From: Candidatus Flexifilum affinis
GTDB taxonomy: Bacteria; Chloroflexota; Anaerolineae; Aggregatilineales; Phototrophicaceae
DNA length: 64,000 nucleotides
Reading direction: 5' to 3'
Assembly (NCBI GenBank): GCA_016713325.1
Contig: JADJPJ010000084.1
Coordinates: forward strand, 72,177 to 136,176
Shown here: positions 36,690 to 45,814 of the stretch, in pieces
Layout of the letters: each line of letters opens with the position of its first letter
Numbering within the stretch: the stretch's first letter is position 1
Program-made: the position numbers and the translations under genes
The notes under the pieces: generated by a model
What the model was told of the DNA's origin: nothing
Database searches by the model: none
What the model saw: the letters and a program-made list of their open reading frames with translations, nothing else

Positions 36690-38222
36690 ATGGCAGTTCG
36701 CGAAAATCCCCCGGTCAATGGTCAACCGCCGACCCCCGCTTCGACGCCGCAGATCGAAGTCCGCAACCCGGTGACGGGTGAGCGAATCGGCACGGTGCCG
36801 ATCTTCAGCGCCGAGCAGGTGCGCGCCGCGGTGCAGAAGGCGCGGGCCGCCCAGCCGGCCTGGAATGCGCTCGGCGTGAAGGGGCGCGGCCGGCTGATCC
36901 GCCGCTGGGCCGACGCGATGTGGGACTCACAGGTCGAGTTCATCCGCATTCTGCGCTCCGAGACGGGCAAGACCGAGCCGAACGGCTACAACGAAGTCGC
37001 CGTGATCGACAACACGGTCGGCTACTACTACGGGCACGCCGCCCGCATCCTGCGGCCGCAGCGCCGATCGACGTTTCTCCCCTTCGTCTACAAAGCCACC
37101 GTCTACCATGAGCCCTACGGCGTGGTCGGGGCGATCACGCCGTGGAACTACCCCTATCTGAACCTGCTCATCGACGTGATCCCCGCGCTCTTCGCCGGCA
37201 ATGCCGTCGTGATCAAGCCGAGCGACGTGACTCCGTTCACCGCGCAGTACGCCATCGACAAGATGCACGAATGCGGCATCCCGCGCGATGTCATCCAACT
37301 GGTGAACGGCCGGGGCGACACCGGGCGCGCGCTGATCGACGAGGTGGACTGCATCACCTTCACCGGCAGCACCGGCGTTGGCAAGCAGATCGCCCTCCGC
37401 TGCGCCGAGCGCATGATCCCCTGCACACTGGAGCTGGGCGGCAAGGATGCCATGATCGTGCTCAACGATGCCGACCTGGATCAGGCGGCCCTGAGCGCGG
37501 TGCGCGGTGGGCTGGAAAACGCCGGGCAGGCCTGTGTGGGCGTGGAACGCATTTACGTCGAAGAAGGGGCCTACGATGCCTTCGTGGAAAAACTGCGCAG
37601 TCACATGAACCAGATGATCTGCTGCGCCGACGACGGCTTTGGCGTGCACATGGGCAGCATGACCAACGCGCGGGAAGTCGAGCGTGTCGAGGCGCATCTT
37701 CAGGAGGCGGTCGAGAGGGGCGCGCAGGTGCTGGCCGGCGGCTACCGCCTGGAGGACAAAGGGCCGCTGTTCTTCGCCCCCACGCTGCTGACCGGCATCA
37801 CCCACGACATGCGGGTCATGCGCGAGGAGACCTTCGGCCCGCTGCTGCCGGTGATGAAGGTGCGCGACGCCGAAGAGGCCATCCGCCTGGCCAACGACAG
37901 CCCCTACGGCCTGTCCGGGTCGGTATTCAGCCGAAACGAGCGCCGCGCCGTGGAGATTGCCCGTCGCATGCATGCCGGCGACGTGTCGGTCAATGGCACG
38001 CAGTTGTTCTTCCTGTCGGCGGCGTCGACCATGGGCGGCTTCAAGGAGAGCGGTCTGGGGCGGCGCGGCGGCCCGGAGGGCATCCTGCGCTATGTGCAGA
38101 CTCAGACCATTGTCGCCGACCGTCTGCCGATCAAGAATACGGACTATATCCTGGCCAACCGGCGGACCCGCCTGGCGTTTTCCCTGGTGCGGCGCCTGCG
38201 CAAGATCATCCCGACGATTTAG
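36690..38222 (+). CDS. NAD(P)-dependent aldehyde dehydrogenase (succinate-semialdehyde type)
   Basis: The 510-residue enzyme has the standard ALDH layout: ITPWNYPYLN, the cofactor strand VIKPSDVTPF, TFTGSTGVGKQIA, catalytic Glu in LELGGKDAMIVL, catalytic Cys in NAGQACVGVERIYV and EETFGPLLPV. The pattern is near succinate-semialdehyde and other broad-range ALDHs; the true substrate is undetermined. An unusual basic, hydrophobic C-terminus (LAFSLVRRLRKIIPTI) may bind membrane. The ATG at 36690 has GGAG 9 bases upstream, better than the GTG at 36675. Confidence 0.9.
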   Translation: MAVRENPPVNGQPPTPASTPQIEVRNPVTGERIGTVPIFSAEQVRAAVQKARAAQPAWNALGVKGRGRLIRRWADAMWDSQVEFIRILRSETGKTEPNGYNEVAVIDNTVGYYYGHAARILRPQRRSTFLPFVYKATVYHEPYGVVGAITPWNYPYLNLLIDVIPALFAGNAVVIKPSDVTPFTAQYAIDKMHECGIPRDVIQLVNGRGDTGRALIDEVDCITFTGSTGVGKQIALRCAERMIPCTLELGGKDAMIVLNDADLDQAALSAVRGGLENAGQACVGVERIYVEEGAYDAFVEKLRSHMNQMICCADDGFGVHMGSMTNAREVERVEAHLQEAVERGAQVLAGGYRLEDKGPLFFAPTLLTGITHDMRVMREETFGPLLPVMKVRDAEEAIRLANDSPYGLSGSVFSRNERRAVEIARRMHAGDVSVNGTQLFFLSAASTMGGFKESGLGRRGGPEGILRYVQTQTIVADRLPIKNTDYILANRRTRLAFSLVRRLRKIIPTI

Positions 38223-38229
38223 GGGCGGC

Positions 38230-39009
38230 ATGGCACAACACACCGAAACCACATTACCTCCCCGGCAGAGAAGAGCGCGGCGGCTGCTGGTCGCCATGAC
38301 CCTCGTCGCCGTCAGCGTGCTGGCGACCGGGGCATTGTTTCGCGCCGTTTACGATCGCTTTCCCAACTATCAGGCCATCGCGGCTTTCCCGGAGCTAAAG
38401 CCAGAGGTGCGGCGCGGCGACTTACCGCTGCCGCTGCCGTCGCTGCGTTCGCTGGTCGAGGGGCGTACCGGAGAAGCGACTGCGGATGCCATTGCCGAGT
38501 ATTACGCCGCCGAACGGGACTCGCTGGCCCTGATCTTCAATGAGACGGACGATCAGCGGCTGCGCGGCCTGCTGGCCATGTACATGGTTCACCTCGCGGT
38601 GCCGTATGCCCCGATAGAGGAATTCCCGGCGGATCTGGTCGACTATGTCCGCGCGCCGGCCGCCGACTGCGGCGTCTACACCGCTTATACGCTTCAGGTG
38701 GGGCAGGCGCTGGGACTCACGGGGCGCAGTGTGCTCATCGATATGGGCAATCACGCCACGTCGGAGTTCCTGATCGGCGAGCGCTGGGAGATCTTCGATG
38801 CCACCTTCAACATGTGGGTCGATCAGTCCGTCGAGTCGCTGTACACCGGGGCGCAGCGCCTGTATCGCACCTTCTACTCGCCCATCACCGACCCGCTTGC
38901 CCGCCCAACCCTGTCGCCGGATGAAATTGATTGGTACCGGCTGCGCGGCGAACTGTTGCAGTGGGGTCTGTCCATCTATCCCGTGCCGATCAGCATCAGC
39001 GGCCCCTGA
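38230..39009 (+). CDS. Membrane-anchored transglutaminase-like protein
   Basis: The 259-residue product has an N-terminal signal anchor (RRLLVAMTLVAVSVLATGAL) after a basic stretch. The outer domain has a Cys-His-Asp order typical of the transglutaminase-like fold: DCGVYTAYTLQVGQALGL (Cys), DMGNHATSEFLIG (His) and FDATFNMW (Asp). Such proteins act as peptidases or cross-linkers, or bind peptides. AGGGGCGGC precedes the ATG and the gene begins 8 bp after the ALDH stop, so they may be co-transcribed. The fold call rests on the three motifs only. Confidence 0.65.
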   Translation: MAQHTETTLPPRQRRARRLLVAMTLVAVSVLATGALFRAVYDRFPNYQAIAAFPELKPEVRRGDLPLPLPSLRSLVEGRTGEATADAIAEYYAAERDSLALIFNETDDQRLRGLLAMYMVHLAVPYAPIEEFPADLVDYVRAPAADCGVYTAYTLQVGQALGLTGRSVLIDMGNHATSEFLIGERWEIFDATFNMWVDQSVESLYTGAQRLYRTFYSPITDPLARPTLSPDEIDWYRLRGELLQWGLSIYPVPISISGP

Positions 39010-39087
39010 GCGCTTCCTTTCGCATCGGATTCCAAAAATTCGGGTACACTGAGATCAACCTCTAGGCCAGCGTGACAGGATAAACGC

Positions 39088-40575
39088 ATGTCCATATTGA
39101 ACCGTCGACTCAACGATCCGAGCGGCCAGCCGCCGGAAAAGCGCCCAGATCCCGCTGCTGCCCGACCTGCCGCGCCCCAACCTCCTGCTGCCACCGCGCC
39201 CCCGCCCGATGCCGGGGCGGAACGCTATAACCATCTGAGCAATCAGAAGCTGCGCACGCCGGCCAAGATCGCCTATCTGCGCAAGATGCTGCGGACCAAG
39301 CTGCTGAAGTCGATCGATGAAGCGGACACCTGGAGTCGCAGCGACCAGGACAAGATCAACGTGATCGTCGAACGCCTGCGGGCGGCGATGGAAAAGGTGA
39401 TCGCCGAGAAGCCAGAGTTCCGCCTGACGCGCGACGAATATGACGAGCTGCGCACGGCTGTCCTTGACGACCTGCTCGGCTACGGCGGCATCCAGCCGCT
39501 GGTCGAGGACAAGAGCTGCTCGGAAATCATGGTCAACGGCCCGGAGCAGATCTTCGCCGAGCTGCGCGGCAAGCTGCTGGAAACGGCCCACGTCTTCGAC
39601 GACGAGGAGCACGTCTTCTACACGTCCCAACGCATCGTCCGACCCCTGGGCCGCACGCTCGACCGCACCAACCCGATGGTCGACGCCCGCCTGCCCGACG
39701 GCTCGCGCGTGCACATCGTCATGCCGCCCTCGGCGATGCTAGGCACGACCATCTCGATCCGAAAATTCCCGGAACGCCGGCTGGACATTCACGATCTGGT
39801 CAACAACGCCAGCCTGACCCAGGATGTGGCCGACTTTCTGGAAGCCTGCGTCAAATCGCGCCTGAACATCGTGGTCAGCGGCGGCACCGGCTCCGGTAAG
39901 ACGACTCTGCTCAACGTGCTGAGCGGCTTTATCCCCAACGACGAGCGCATCGTGACCATCGAGGACTCGGCGGAACTTCAGCTTCATCAGCGGCATGTCG
40001 TCCGCCTGGAGACCGCCCCGGCCATCCCCGGCTCCAACAACCTGGGCATCCTGACCATCCGTGACCTGGTGCGCGGATCGCTGCGAATGCGCCCGGACCG
40101 CATCGTCGTCGGCGAGTGCCGCGGCGGCGAGGCGCTGGACATGCTCCAGGCCATGAACACCGGCCATGACGGATCGCTGACCACTGTGCACAGCAACAAC
40201 CCGCGCGACTGCATCGGTCGTCTGGAGACGCTGTGCCTGATGAGCGGCGTCGATCTGCCCGTGGGCGTCATTCGTCGGCAGATCACCTCGGCGGTGGACA
40301 TGATCATCCAGATCGCCCGCATCAAGGACGGCAGCCGCAAGATCGTCCAGCTCACCGAAGTGCAGGGCATGGAAGGCGAGCAGGTGACGCTGCAAGACCT
40401 GTTCATTTACAAGCAGCCCGGCCAGCGCAGTAACGAGGCTTCGAGCATGGGCGGTGGCAAGCTGGAGGCGAGCGGCTTCCGGCCCAACTTCAACGACCGG
40501 CTGGAAGAGAACGGCTTCCGCATCGGCGGGCGCATCTTCGGCGCCGGCCAGTCGCGCATCGGCGAGAAGACGTAG
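39088..40575 (+). CDS. cpaF: CpaF/TadA-type secretion ATPase
   Basis: The 495-residue protein has a Pro/Ala-rich N-terminus and then the CpaF (type II/IV secretion GspE superfamily) ATPase: EIMVNGPEQIFAELRG, Walker A VVSGGTGSGKTTLLNVLS, Asp box IVTIEDSAEL, Walker B LRMRPDRIVVGECRGGEA and His box MNTGHDGSLTTVHSNNPRD. It powers assembly of Tad-type pili or a related secretion machine at the inner membrane. No TadB/TadC, pilin or secretin gene is adjacent, which is unusual. Its last 29 codons (FNDRLEENGFRIGGRIF) are copied as a 54-bp exact repeat within the dockerin gene at 45490-45543. Confidence 0.93.
   Translation: MSILNRRLNDPSGQPPEKRPDPAAARPAAPQPPAATAPPPDAGAERYNHLSNQKLRTPAKIAYLRKMLRTKLLKSIDEADTWSRSDQDKINVIVERLRAAMEKVIAEKPEFRLTRDEYDELRTAVLDDLLGYGGIQPLVEDKSCSEIMVNGPEQIFAELRGKLLETAHVFDDEEHVFYTSQRIVRPLGRTLDRTNPMVDARLPDGSRVHIVMPPSAMLGTTISIRKFPERRLDIHDLVNNASLTQDVADFLEACVKSRLNIVVSGGTGSGKTTLLNVLSGFIPNDERIVTIEDSAELQLHQRHVVRLETAPAIPGSNNLGILTIRDLVRGSLRMRPDRIVVGECRGGEALDMLQAMNTGHDGSLTTVHSNNPRDCIGRLETLCLMSGVDLPVGVIRRQITSAVDMIIQIARIKDGSRKIVQLTEVQGMEGEQVTLQDLFIYKQPGQRSNEASSMGGGKLEASGFRPNFNDRLEENGFRIGGRIFGAGQSRIGEKT
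40487..40540 (+). repeat. 54-bp segment of cpaF shared exactly with 45490-45543
   Basis: Bases 40487-40540 encode FNDRLEENGFRIGGRIF in frame here. The same 54 bases, without a mismatch, sit at 45490-45543 inside a dockerin module. Flanking bases differ at both ends. Confidence 0.95.
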
Positions 40576-40891
40576 AGTGGCCTGAACACCGGCACGTTCG
40601 TAGGGACAGCACTCTTGCTGTTCGACAGAAATTCGCGGTTCTCCGGGGCGGGCGCAGGCAAACTTCGTTTGCCCGCCCGCCCTTATGATTCTGCGCGCCG
40701 GCGCAGGGGCCGCTCCGTGTGTTGGCCCAAACGAACGAACAAACAAACCCTTCGCTCATCGCTCAAGCTTGTTCTCCGTATGATCATCGTCGGCGGATCG
40801 CCTTACATTCGTCATTACGGCTTTCACTGTGAGTCGCTAAGCTTGAAAGAGGACTAACCATTCAGTCGGCTTTCGCACTGGAGAAGACCTG
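40576..40891. other. Intergenic region between cpaF and the exoprotein cluster
   Basis: 316 bp. The hairpin at 40646-40682 (GGGCGGGCgcaGGCAAAC with GTTTGCCcGCCCGCCC) is followed by TTATGATT and could end cpaF transcripts. The rest has short CGAA/CAAA tandem tracts near 40731-40750 and no gene. Confidence 0.5.
40646..40682 (+). terminator. Strong GC hairpin after cpaF
   Basis: A two-part stem of 8 and 7 bp with a small asymmetric bulge and a TTC loop; only a poor U-tract follows, so it is a possible rather than clear intrinsic terminator. Confidence 0.5.
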
Positions 40892-43726
40892 ATGCGATTG
40901 AGATGGACCTCTTTCTGGATTTTTCTTTTTGTCGGCCTGGCCCTGGCACTCGGACTCACGGCGCTGGCGCAGGAAGCCCCTATCGATATTATCGAAATAC
41001 CCCCCCCGATAACACAAGCGCCTGACACGCCGACGCCCCCGCCGACCGCGCCCATTTTGCCGACACCAACCCTGCTGCCCGATACGGCAACGATCTCCGC
41101 CGCTGGTCACGCCCACCTCGCGGCGACTGAGAATCGTTTCGACGGTTTGGAATCGCCTTTCACCGCGCAGTTCTTCGACAACTTCGACGCCGGCCCCCTG
41201 GGCATCTGGCAGATCGGCGCAGGGTGGTCGGTCGTCGCAGACGAAGGCGGGCAGGCGCTTCTGGCTCAGCCGCCATCGGAGCCGGTGCTCACCACCTATG
41301 CCGACCTATACAACGCCGCGATCCAGGTCCATGCGCGGGTGGCTGCCGGCACCGTCCGTCTGCTTATGCGCTACGGCGCGGAGGGCGGCTACGCGGCGGA
41401 GCTTAACGCGCAGGGTGGCGTTCGGCTGCTGCGCGGCGATCAGCCGCTCGCCGAAGCCGTAATCCCAATCGGCGAGCCATACCGGGAATACCGGCTGCGC
41501 TTCTCAGCAGTCGAGGGATTGCTGATCATATGGGTGGATGGCGTCGAAGTCCTTCGCGCGACCGATGCCGCACCGCTGTCCGCCGGCCGCCTGGGCTTCG
41601 CCGCACTCGACGGCGAAGTGATCGTGGATGATGTGATTGTGGATTGGCAGGCGAATCAGCCCATGATACCTACCTTGGAGATGGCTCAACCAGGGGATCA
41701 GAATTCAATAATTGAGCCACAGGTATGGCAGATTGAAGACACCGGTGTGCGTGATCTTATTTTTGGCACCGACTCTCGATTTGCCAGCGGCATTACGGGC
41801 AATGCAAGCCTAGATTATTCCAATCCAGCATTTCCCGACATCAATTTACAGGGTGCTTTCCCCATATGGCGGCTGGAGGGGGACGAAATTGCTTATGCGT
41901 CCAACCCAATCTCCCCGCAGGTCTGCCAAGTCTCGGCTCGTAGTATGCCTCCTGGCGGGGCGAACTGCCAACCGGCTTTGTTCATCATTCCCAACGTTCC
42001 AAATTCAAGGTGGGATCCTGTCTGGTCGCCGGATGGAACTAGAGTCGCATATGTGGAGATCAATGCCAACGGTACACGTGCCGACATCGTCATTCGTGAT
42101 GCCGAGGACGAAGCAGGCACAAGCACCAGAATCGTCAGCCAGGGTATCCCCGGCGTAGAGGTCAGTCTGATGCCGGCCTGGTCGCCCGATGGAGACCATC
42201 TTGCTTTTTCTGGTGGAAGTCCATCGAATCCTGCCGGCTTTGCCATCTATACGGCTGACGTGACCGGTGATCCTATATCCGTGTCACAGTTTACGCTGGC
42301 CATTGGTTACTTTCTTCCCATTTGGTCACAGGATGGCAATCAGATCGCCTTCATGCACCTATCGGGAGTGGCCTTTTTCGTTCTTCCATTCAGCTCTTCG
42401 CCTCCGCCTACACCTGGAGGCACACCAACACCGACCGTCACGCCAGGCTATCCCGCCTTCACCCCTGCACAGGGAAGCGTTTGGGGACAGATTTGGGCGC
42501 CAGGCACAGCGGGAGCTTATGCATATCTGCGTAATTTCAACGGCGTCAACTTCGAGATTATTGTCAACGGGCTTCCCCTTGCAACACGTGGTCTTGCCCC
42601 TAAACGCCGCCCACAGCAGCCGCAGCACTGCGAAGTCATGAACTCCTTTGACGACCACGAGGACGCGCTGCGCTTGCAGCCTTCTCTCTATGATGGGCAG
42701 CGGTTCTTCACGATACAGTATGCGTGGCCAATACAATCGGCAATAGTCGACATTCCGGAACGCCCCTGGCTCTGGTCCACAACTCCGGGTTTTGATGTGC
42801 CCGACTCGATTGAGATTGATGCGATCATCGCAAAAGCTTCTATCGGCGTCATCCAATGGGTGTCATCGTCACGTCATTGGCTGAAAGTGGATGCATTTTA
42901 CAACGGCTTGACCCAACCGCTGACAGCCTATGCAGGCATCGAAAATCCTGTAACGCTCTATGGTGATGGATATGGAGGCTGCAGTCTCGCGACAATGGGT
43001 ACGCCAACGCCTGATCCCGATATTCCGATCGTCAGCTTCTCGGCGACGCAACCCAGCTTTGACATCTCACGGGGTTCGCTCTTTGATAGCCATCAGCCGC
43101 CAGCCGTGATGGGTGATTTGGGTCTTCATGACGGGCTTTCCAGACAGGGAGATGGCTCCACCATTGATGTGATTCCGAGGAACAGCGAGCTTTGCATTGA
43201 CGGGGGTGGGAGCTTCGCCGCATGCGATCACGCTGCTCCCGTTCCGGTGTATTCACCGGTCTCCGGATGCGTGAAGCTCGGCGAAGGCCGCGCTAGCGAG
43301 CTCGATACGCTGTTGATCAACGTCGATATGCTCGAAGGTGGTGTATGTACCAATTCCACTCTGGATAATGATGACCGCGTTATTAAGCTTACCCACCTCG
43401 ACTATTCTGGCGTGACACTCCAGGGCAATAACTTGAGTAAGGGTTTGTGGCTTCCTGTCGCACAGGGAGACCTGCTGGGCTATCTATGCCAGTCACACAA
43501 TGCTTCAGTCCCGCAGAGTCAGGGTGGATGCAACGTGGTTCCAAACAATCACACGCACTTGGCTGTCCAGTTGACCGCCATTCGCTATGGAACACCGAAT
43601 TTCTATATTCAGCGCGCAGATGCTGTCATTCCCTTTGTTGGCTCGCCAAGATGTCTGTTCGATGATTGGGAAGTGGGCCAAGCCCCGACCCGCCAGACGA
43701 TGCCGCTGCATGGCTGCGCGCCATAG
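40892..43726 (+). CDS. Secreted PD40 propeller protein with M23-like C-terminal domain
   Basis: The 944-residue protein has a signal peptide (FWIFLFVGLALALGLTAL) and a Pro/Thr-rich spacer. Next is a concanavalin-like beta-jelly-roll domain (FFDNFDAGPLGIWQIG through GRLGFAALDGEVIVDDVIVD), then PD40 blades (DPVWSPDGTRVAYVE, PAWSPDGDHLAFSGG, LPIWSQDGNQIAFMH). The C-terminal region reads GLHDGLSRQGDG, APVPVYSPVSGCVKLGEG, VIKLTHLDYSGVTL and NNHTHLAVQL, a loose match to the lysostaphin-type M23 fold. The usual HxxxD arrangement is imperfect, so it may be inactive. It opens a three-gene plus-strand unit of exported proteins. Confidence 0.75.
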   Translation: MRLRWTSFWIFLFVGLALALGLTALAQEAPIDIIEIPPPITQAPDTPTPPPTAPILPTPTLLPDTATISAAGHAHLAATENRFDGLESPFTAQFFDNFDAGPLGIWQIGAGWSVVADEGGQALLAQPPSEPVLTTYADLYNAAIQVHARVAAGTVRLLMRYGAEGGYAAELNAQGGVRLLRGDQPLAEAVIPIGEPYREYRLRFSAVEGLLIIWVDGVEVLRATDAAPLSAGRLGFAALDGEVIVDDVIVDWQANQPMIPTLEMAQPGDQNSIIEPQVWQIEDTGVRDLIFGTDSRFASGITGNASLDYSNPAFPDINLQGAFPIWRLEGDEIAYASNPISPQVCQVSARSMPPGGANCQPALFIIPNVPNSRWDPVWSPDGTRVAYVEINANGTRADIVIRDAEDEAGTSTRIVSQGIPGVEVSLMPAWSPDGDHLAFSGGSPSNPAGFAIYTADVTGDPISVSQFTLAIGYFLPIWSQDGNQIAFMHLSGVAFFVLPFSSSPPPTPGGTPTPTVTPGYPAFTPAQGSVWGQIWAPGTAGAYAYLRNFNGVNFEIIVNGLPLATRGLAPKRRPQQPQHCEVMNSFDDHEDALRLQPSLYDGQRFFTIQYAWPIQSAIVDIPERPWLWSTTPGFDVPDSIEIDAIIAKASIGVIQWVSSSRHWLKVDAFYNGLTQPLTAYAGIENPVTLYGDGYGGCSLATMGTPTPDPDIPIVSFSATQPSFDISRGSLFDSHQPPAVMGDLGLHDGLSRQGDGSTIDVIPRNSELCIDGGGSFAACDHAAPVPVYSPVSGCVKLGEGRASELDTLLINVDMLEGGVCTNSTLDNDDRVIKLTHLDYSGVTLQGNNLSKGLWLPVAQGDLLGYLCQSHNASVPQSQGGCNVVPNNHTHLAVQLTAIRYGTPNFYIQRADAVIPFVGSPRCLFDDWEVGQAPTRQTMPLHGCAP

Positions 43727-43745
43727 CGGGAAAGGCTGAACACTG

Positions 43746-45698
43746 ATGAGAAACGAAAAATGCGTAGCTCTGGCAATCGCCATCGTCTTTCTTCTTGTCG
43801 TTACAAGCGCTACTGCTGCGGTTCAGAGCCAGTCAGCATTCAACTACCTGCTGGTCACGAACACGTCGGATACGGAAGCAGAGGCGCTGTTCATCGACGT
43901 CTATCCGACGGCGGGGGTGATGATGGCCACGCCGCTTCCCCTCGTCCTGGGCCACCTTGCGCCGGATGATAGCTATCACGCCCCACTGAGTCCCGATCGG
44001 CGTTGGCTGCCGCTGCTGCTGCCCTCGGCGACTCCTGTCGAGAACGACTACGCCTCCACGCTCACGCTCTACGACGTCCACACCGGTGCCCTGCGCCAAA
44101 TCTATGACGGCATTCCGGAAACGACGGCGCTCACGCATTATGCGCTTTCGACGCAGCCGATTACTTGGTCGGACGATGGGCAGTGGCTGGCGTGGGTGGG
44201 CAGCGCCACCCTCGGCGGCCCGGGAGATGTGTTTGTGCACACTGTTATAGCCGATAGCACGGCGAATCTCACCGCCGATGCAGCAGACCAGTCAAACGCC
44301 GCTTGGTTGTCGTCACCGGGCGGTGTAGCGACTTCGGTGCTTGACTGCCAAGTGGATCCCAATTGCGTGAGTTCGATCAAGGTCTACAATGTTCCCAACG
44401 GATCAGTGATTTTCGCGCACGGGTTTGCCTATCCGATGGACAATCCAGTATATCCCTGGCCGATCTGTGCCCTGGCTGATTCCCCGGATGGGCAGCGCCT
44501 CAGTTTCATCATGATGTGCAGTGGTGCCTTTCCGGAAGCACCCCAAGAGGTCTACATGGCCCGTCCTTCTGCCGGCAGCGTCGAGCGGATCACGAACATC
44601 ACCTTCCCACTGTTCGGCATTCCCCGGCCAGGCGGCGCATCACTGGATACCGATTATGAGATGTTCTGGTTCGACAACGATAGCCTGTTTGTCAGCGCGA
44701 CGAACTTCGTCACCGGAGCCGATGGAAACCAGACGATGGTCTATCATCCATCGAATGGGACCACAACCGCAATTTCGGACCTGATGACCGACAGATGGGT
44801 GAAGAACCCAGTCACCGGGCAGCTCGCTTACCGGGCCTACGAGACAGTGGATTTTGTGCCACTCAACCCGGCCATCCACGTGGCGACATTCGCTAACGAC
44901 GTTTTGATGATCGAAGCAGTCTTACCGGATGGCTGTGACTTGGCGTGGTCACCGGACGGCGCAACACTCGCCTACACGCTGCGAGGAATTGGTTCGGACG
45001 CCTGTGTTCGGGACGTCACATCGTTGGCGTTCTATGATGTTGCCTCGGAGACGACTCAATATGTCGACATGACCGGTTACGACAACGTCCTTCCCGCCGG
45101 ATGGGTAGACCGGCCCCGCACCGACTTAACCGGCCACATCACGCTTCCCGGCCGTACCCCTCCATCATCTGCTTACGTCGTTGATCTCGCGATCAAGTTA
45201 GGCGATGGCGGCATGCTTGTCAGCGAACACTCTGCAACCACCGATGTCAACGGGTACTTTACGGTGCAAGATCTACCGCATGGGGTGTTCGACATCTGGC
45301 TCAAGCAGAATCAGAGTCTCGCCGTCATGCCTTCCGTCAGCCTGGACGCCCCCTCAGTGAGTGTCGATTTCGGTACGCTGGCGATGGGCGACGCCAACGA
45401 CAGCAACAACATCAATATCGCTGATTTCTCCATCCTGGCGGCGGCCTTCGGCACGTCGAACGGTCAGCCGGGCTACGACCCGCGCGCTGACTTCAACGAC
45501 CGGCTGGAAGAGAACGGCTTCCGCATCGGCGGGCGCATCTTCGCATCATCGTACAGCCAACCAGATGGCCTGGACTTATCGCGTTCCGCAGCTCAGCTCA
45601 GGCGCCAGCCACCTTCTCGACTTGTATCGAGTCGCCGGGAACTCAAGAACATTCGTCACATTTGGGACAGACAACATCTACGGCGACAGCAAAGGTGA
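43746..45698 (+). CDS. Secreted PD40/dockerin protein, dockerin interrupted by a cpaF segment
   Basis: The 650-codon frame starts 20 bp after the previous gene with a signal peptide (CVALAIAIVFLLVVTSATA). It contains beta-propeller segments (ITWSDDGQWLAWVGSA, LAWSPDGATLAYTLRG), a carboxypeptidase-regulatory-like domain (LTGHITLPGRTPPSSAY, YFTVQDLPHGVFDIWLKQ) and the first half of a type I dockerin (GDANDSNNINIADFSILAA). At 45490, in the middle of the second loop (ADFN), sequence identical to cpaF replaces the expected GYVNITDFSVLA and is followed by unrelated sequence. The dockerin is therefore incomplete. The frame ends at 45698, but a better protein-like end in another frame stops at 45798. 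Confidence 0.75.
   Translation: MRNEKCVALAIAIVFLLVVTSATAAVQSQSAFNYLLVTNTSDTEAEALFIDVYPTAGVMMATPLPLVLGHLAPDDSYHAPLSPDRRWLPLLLPSATPVENDYASTLTLYDVHTGALRQIYDGIPETTALTHYALSTQPITWSDDGQWLAWVGSATLGGPGDVFVHTVIADSTANLTADAADQSNAAWLSSPGGVATSVLDCQVDPNCVSSIKVYNVPNGSVIFAHGFAYPMDNPVYPWPICALADSPDGQRLSFIMMCSGAFPEAPQEVYMARPSAGSVERITNITFPLFGIPRPGGASLDTDYEMFWFDNDSLFVSATNFVTGADGNQTMVYHPSNGTTTAISDLMTDRWVKNPVTGQLAYRAYETVDFVPLNPAIHVATFANDVLMIEAVLPDGCDLAWSPDGATLAYTLRGIGSDACVRDVTSLAFYDVASETTQYVDMTGYDNVLPAGWVDRPRTDLTGHITLPGRTPPSSAYVVDLAIKLGDGGMLVSEHSATTDVNGYFTVQDLPHGVFDIWLKQNQSLAVMPSVSLDAPSVSVDFGTLAMGDANDSNNINIADFSILAAAFGTSNGQPGYDPRADFNDRLEENGFRIGGRIFASSYSQPDGLDLSRSAAQLRRQPPSRLVSSRRELKNIRHIWDRQHLRRQQR
45490..45543 (+). 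repeat. 54-bp cpaF-identical segment inside a dockerin module
   Basis: Exact match to 40487-40540. At the left border the dockerin sequence and cpaF share ACTTCAACG, a natural microhomology (compare the intact dockerin at 47133-47143). At the right border the sequence leaves cpaF after ATCTTCG. Confidence 0.95.
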
Positions 45699-45798
45699 AA
45701 CTACATTTGTTCCCCCTTTGGACCCATACTGCACCCAATACGTGGCAATTGTCACGTCTGAGGGGGCACTTCCCGTGATGAACTGTCCATCTGGTTGA
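45544..45798 (+). pseudogene. Orphan C-terminal coding fragment
   Basis: In the frame ending at 45798 this stretch reads YRVPQLSSGASHLLDLYRVA, then FVTFGTDNIYGDSKG and YVAIVTSEGALPVMNCPSG, which looks like the end of an exported protein. It has no start of its own and directly follows the cpaF-identical segment. The stop lies 16 bp before the next ATG, consistent with a true gene end. Its parent gene is not in the window. Confidence 0.4.
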
Positions 45799-45814
45799 GA
45801 TTAGGAGAACCGAC

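Noticed and set aside
45490..45543. Phage or integrative-element attachment site made of the 54-bp repeat
   Set aside because: No integrase or tRNA gene lies between or beside the copies, and the repeat is a coding piece of cpaF, not a site with core symmetry.
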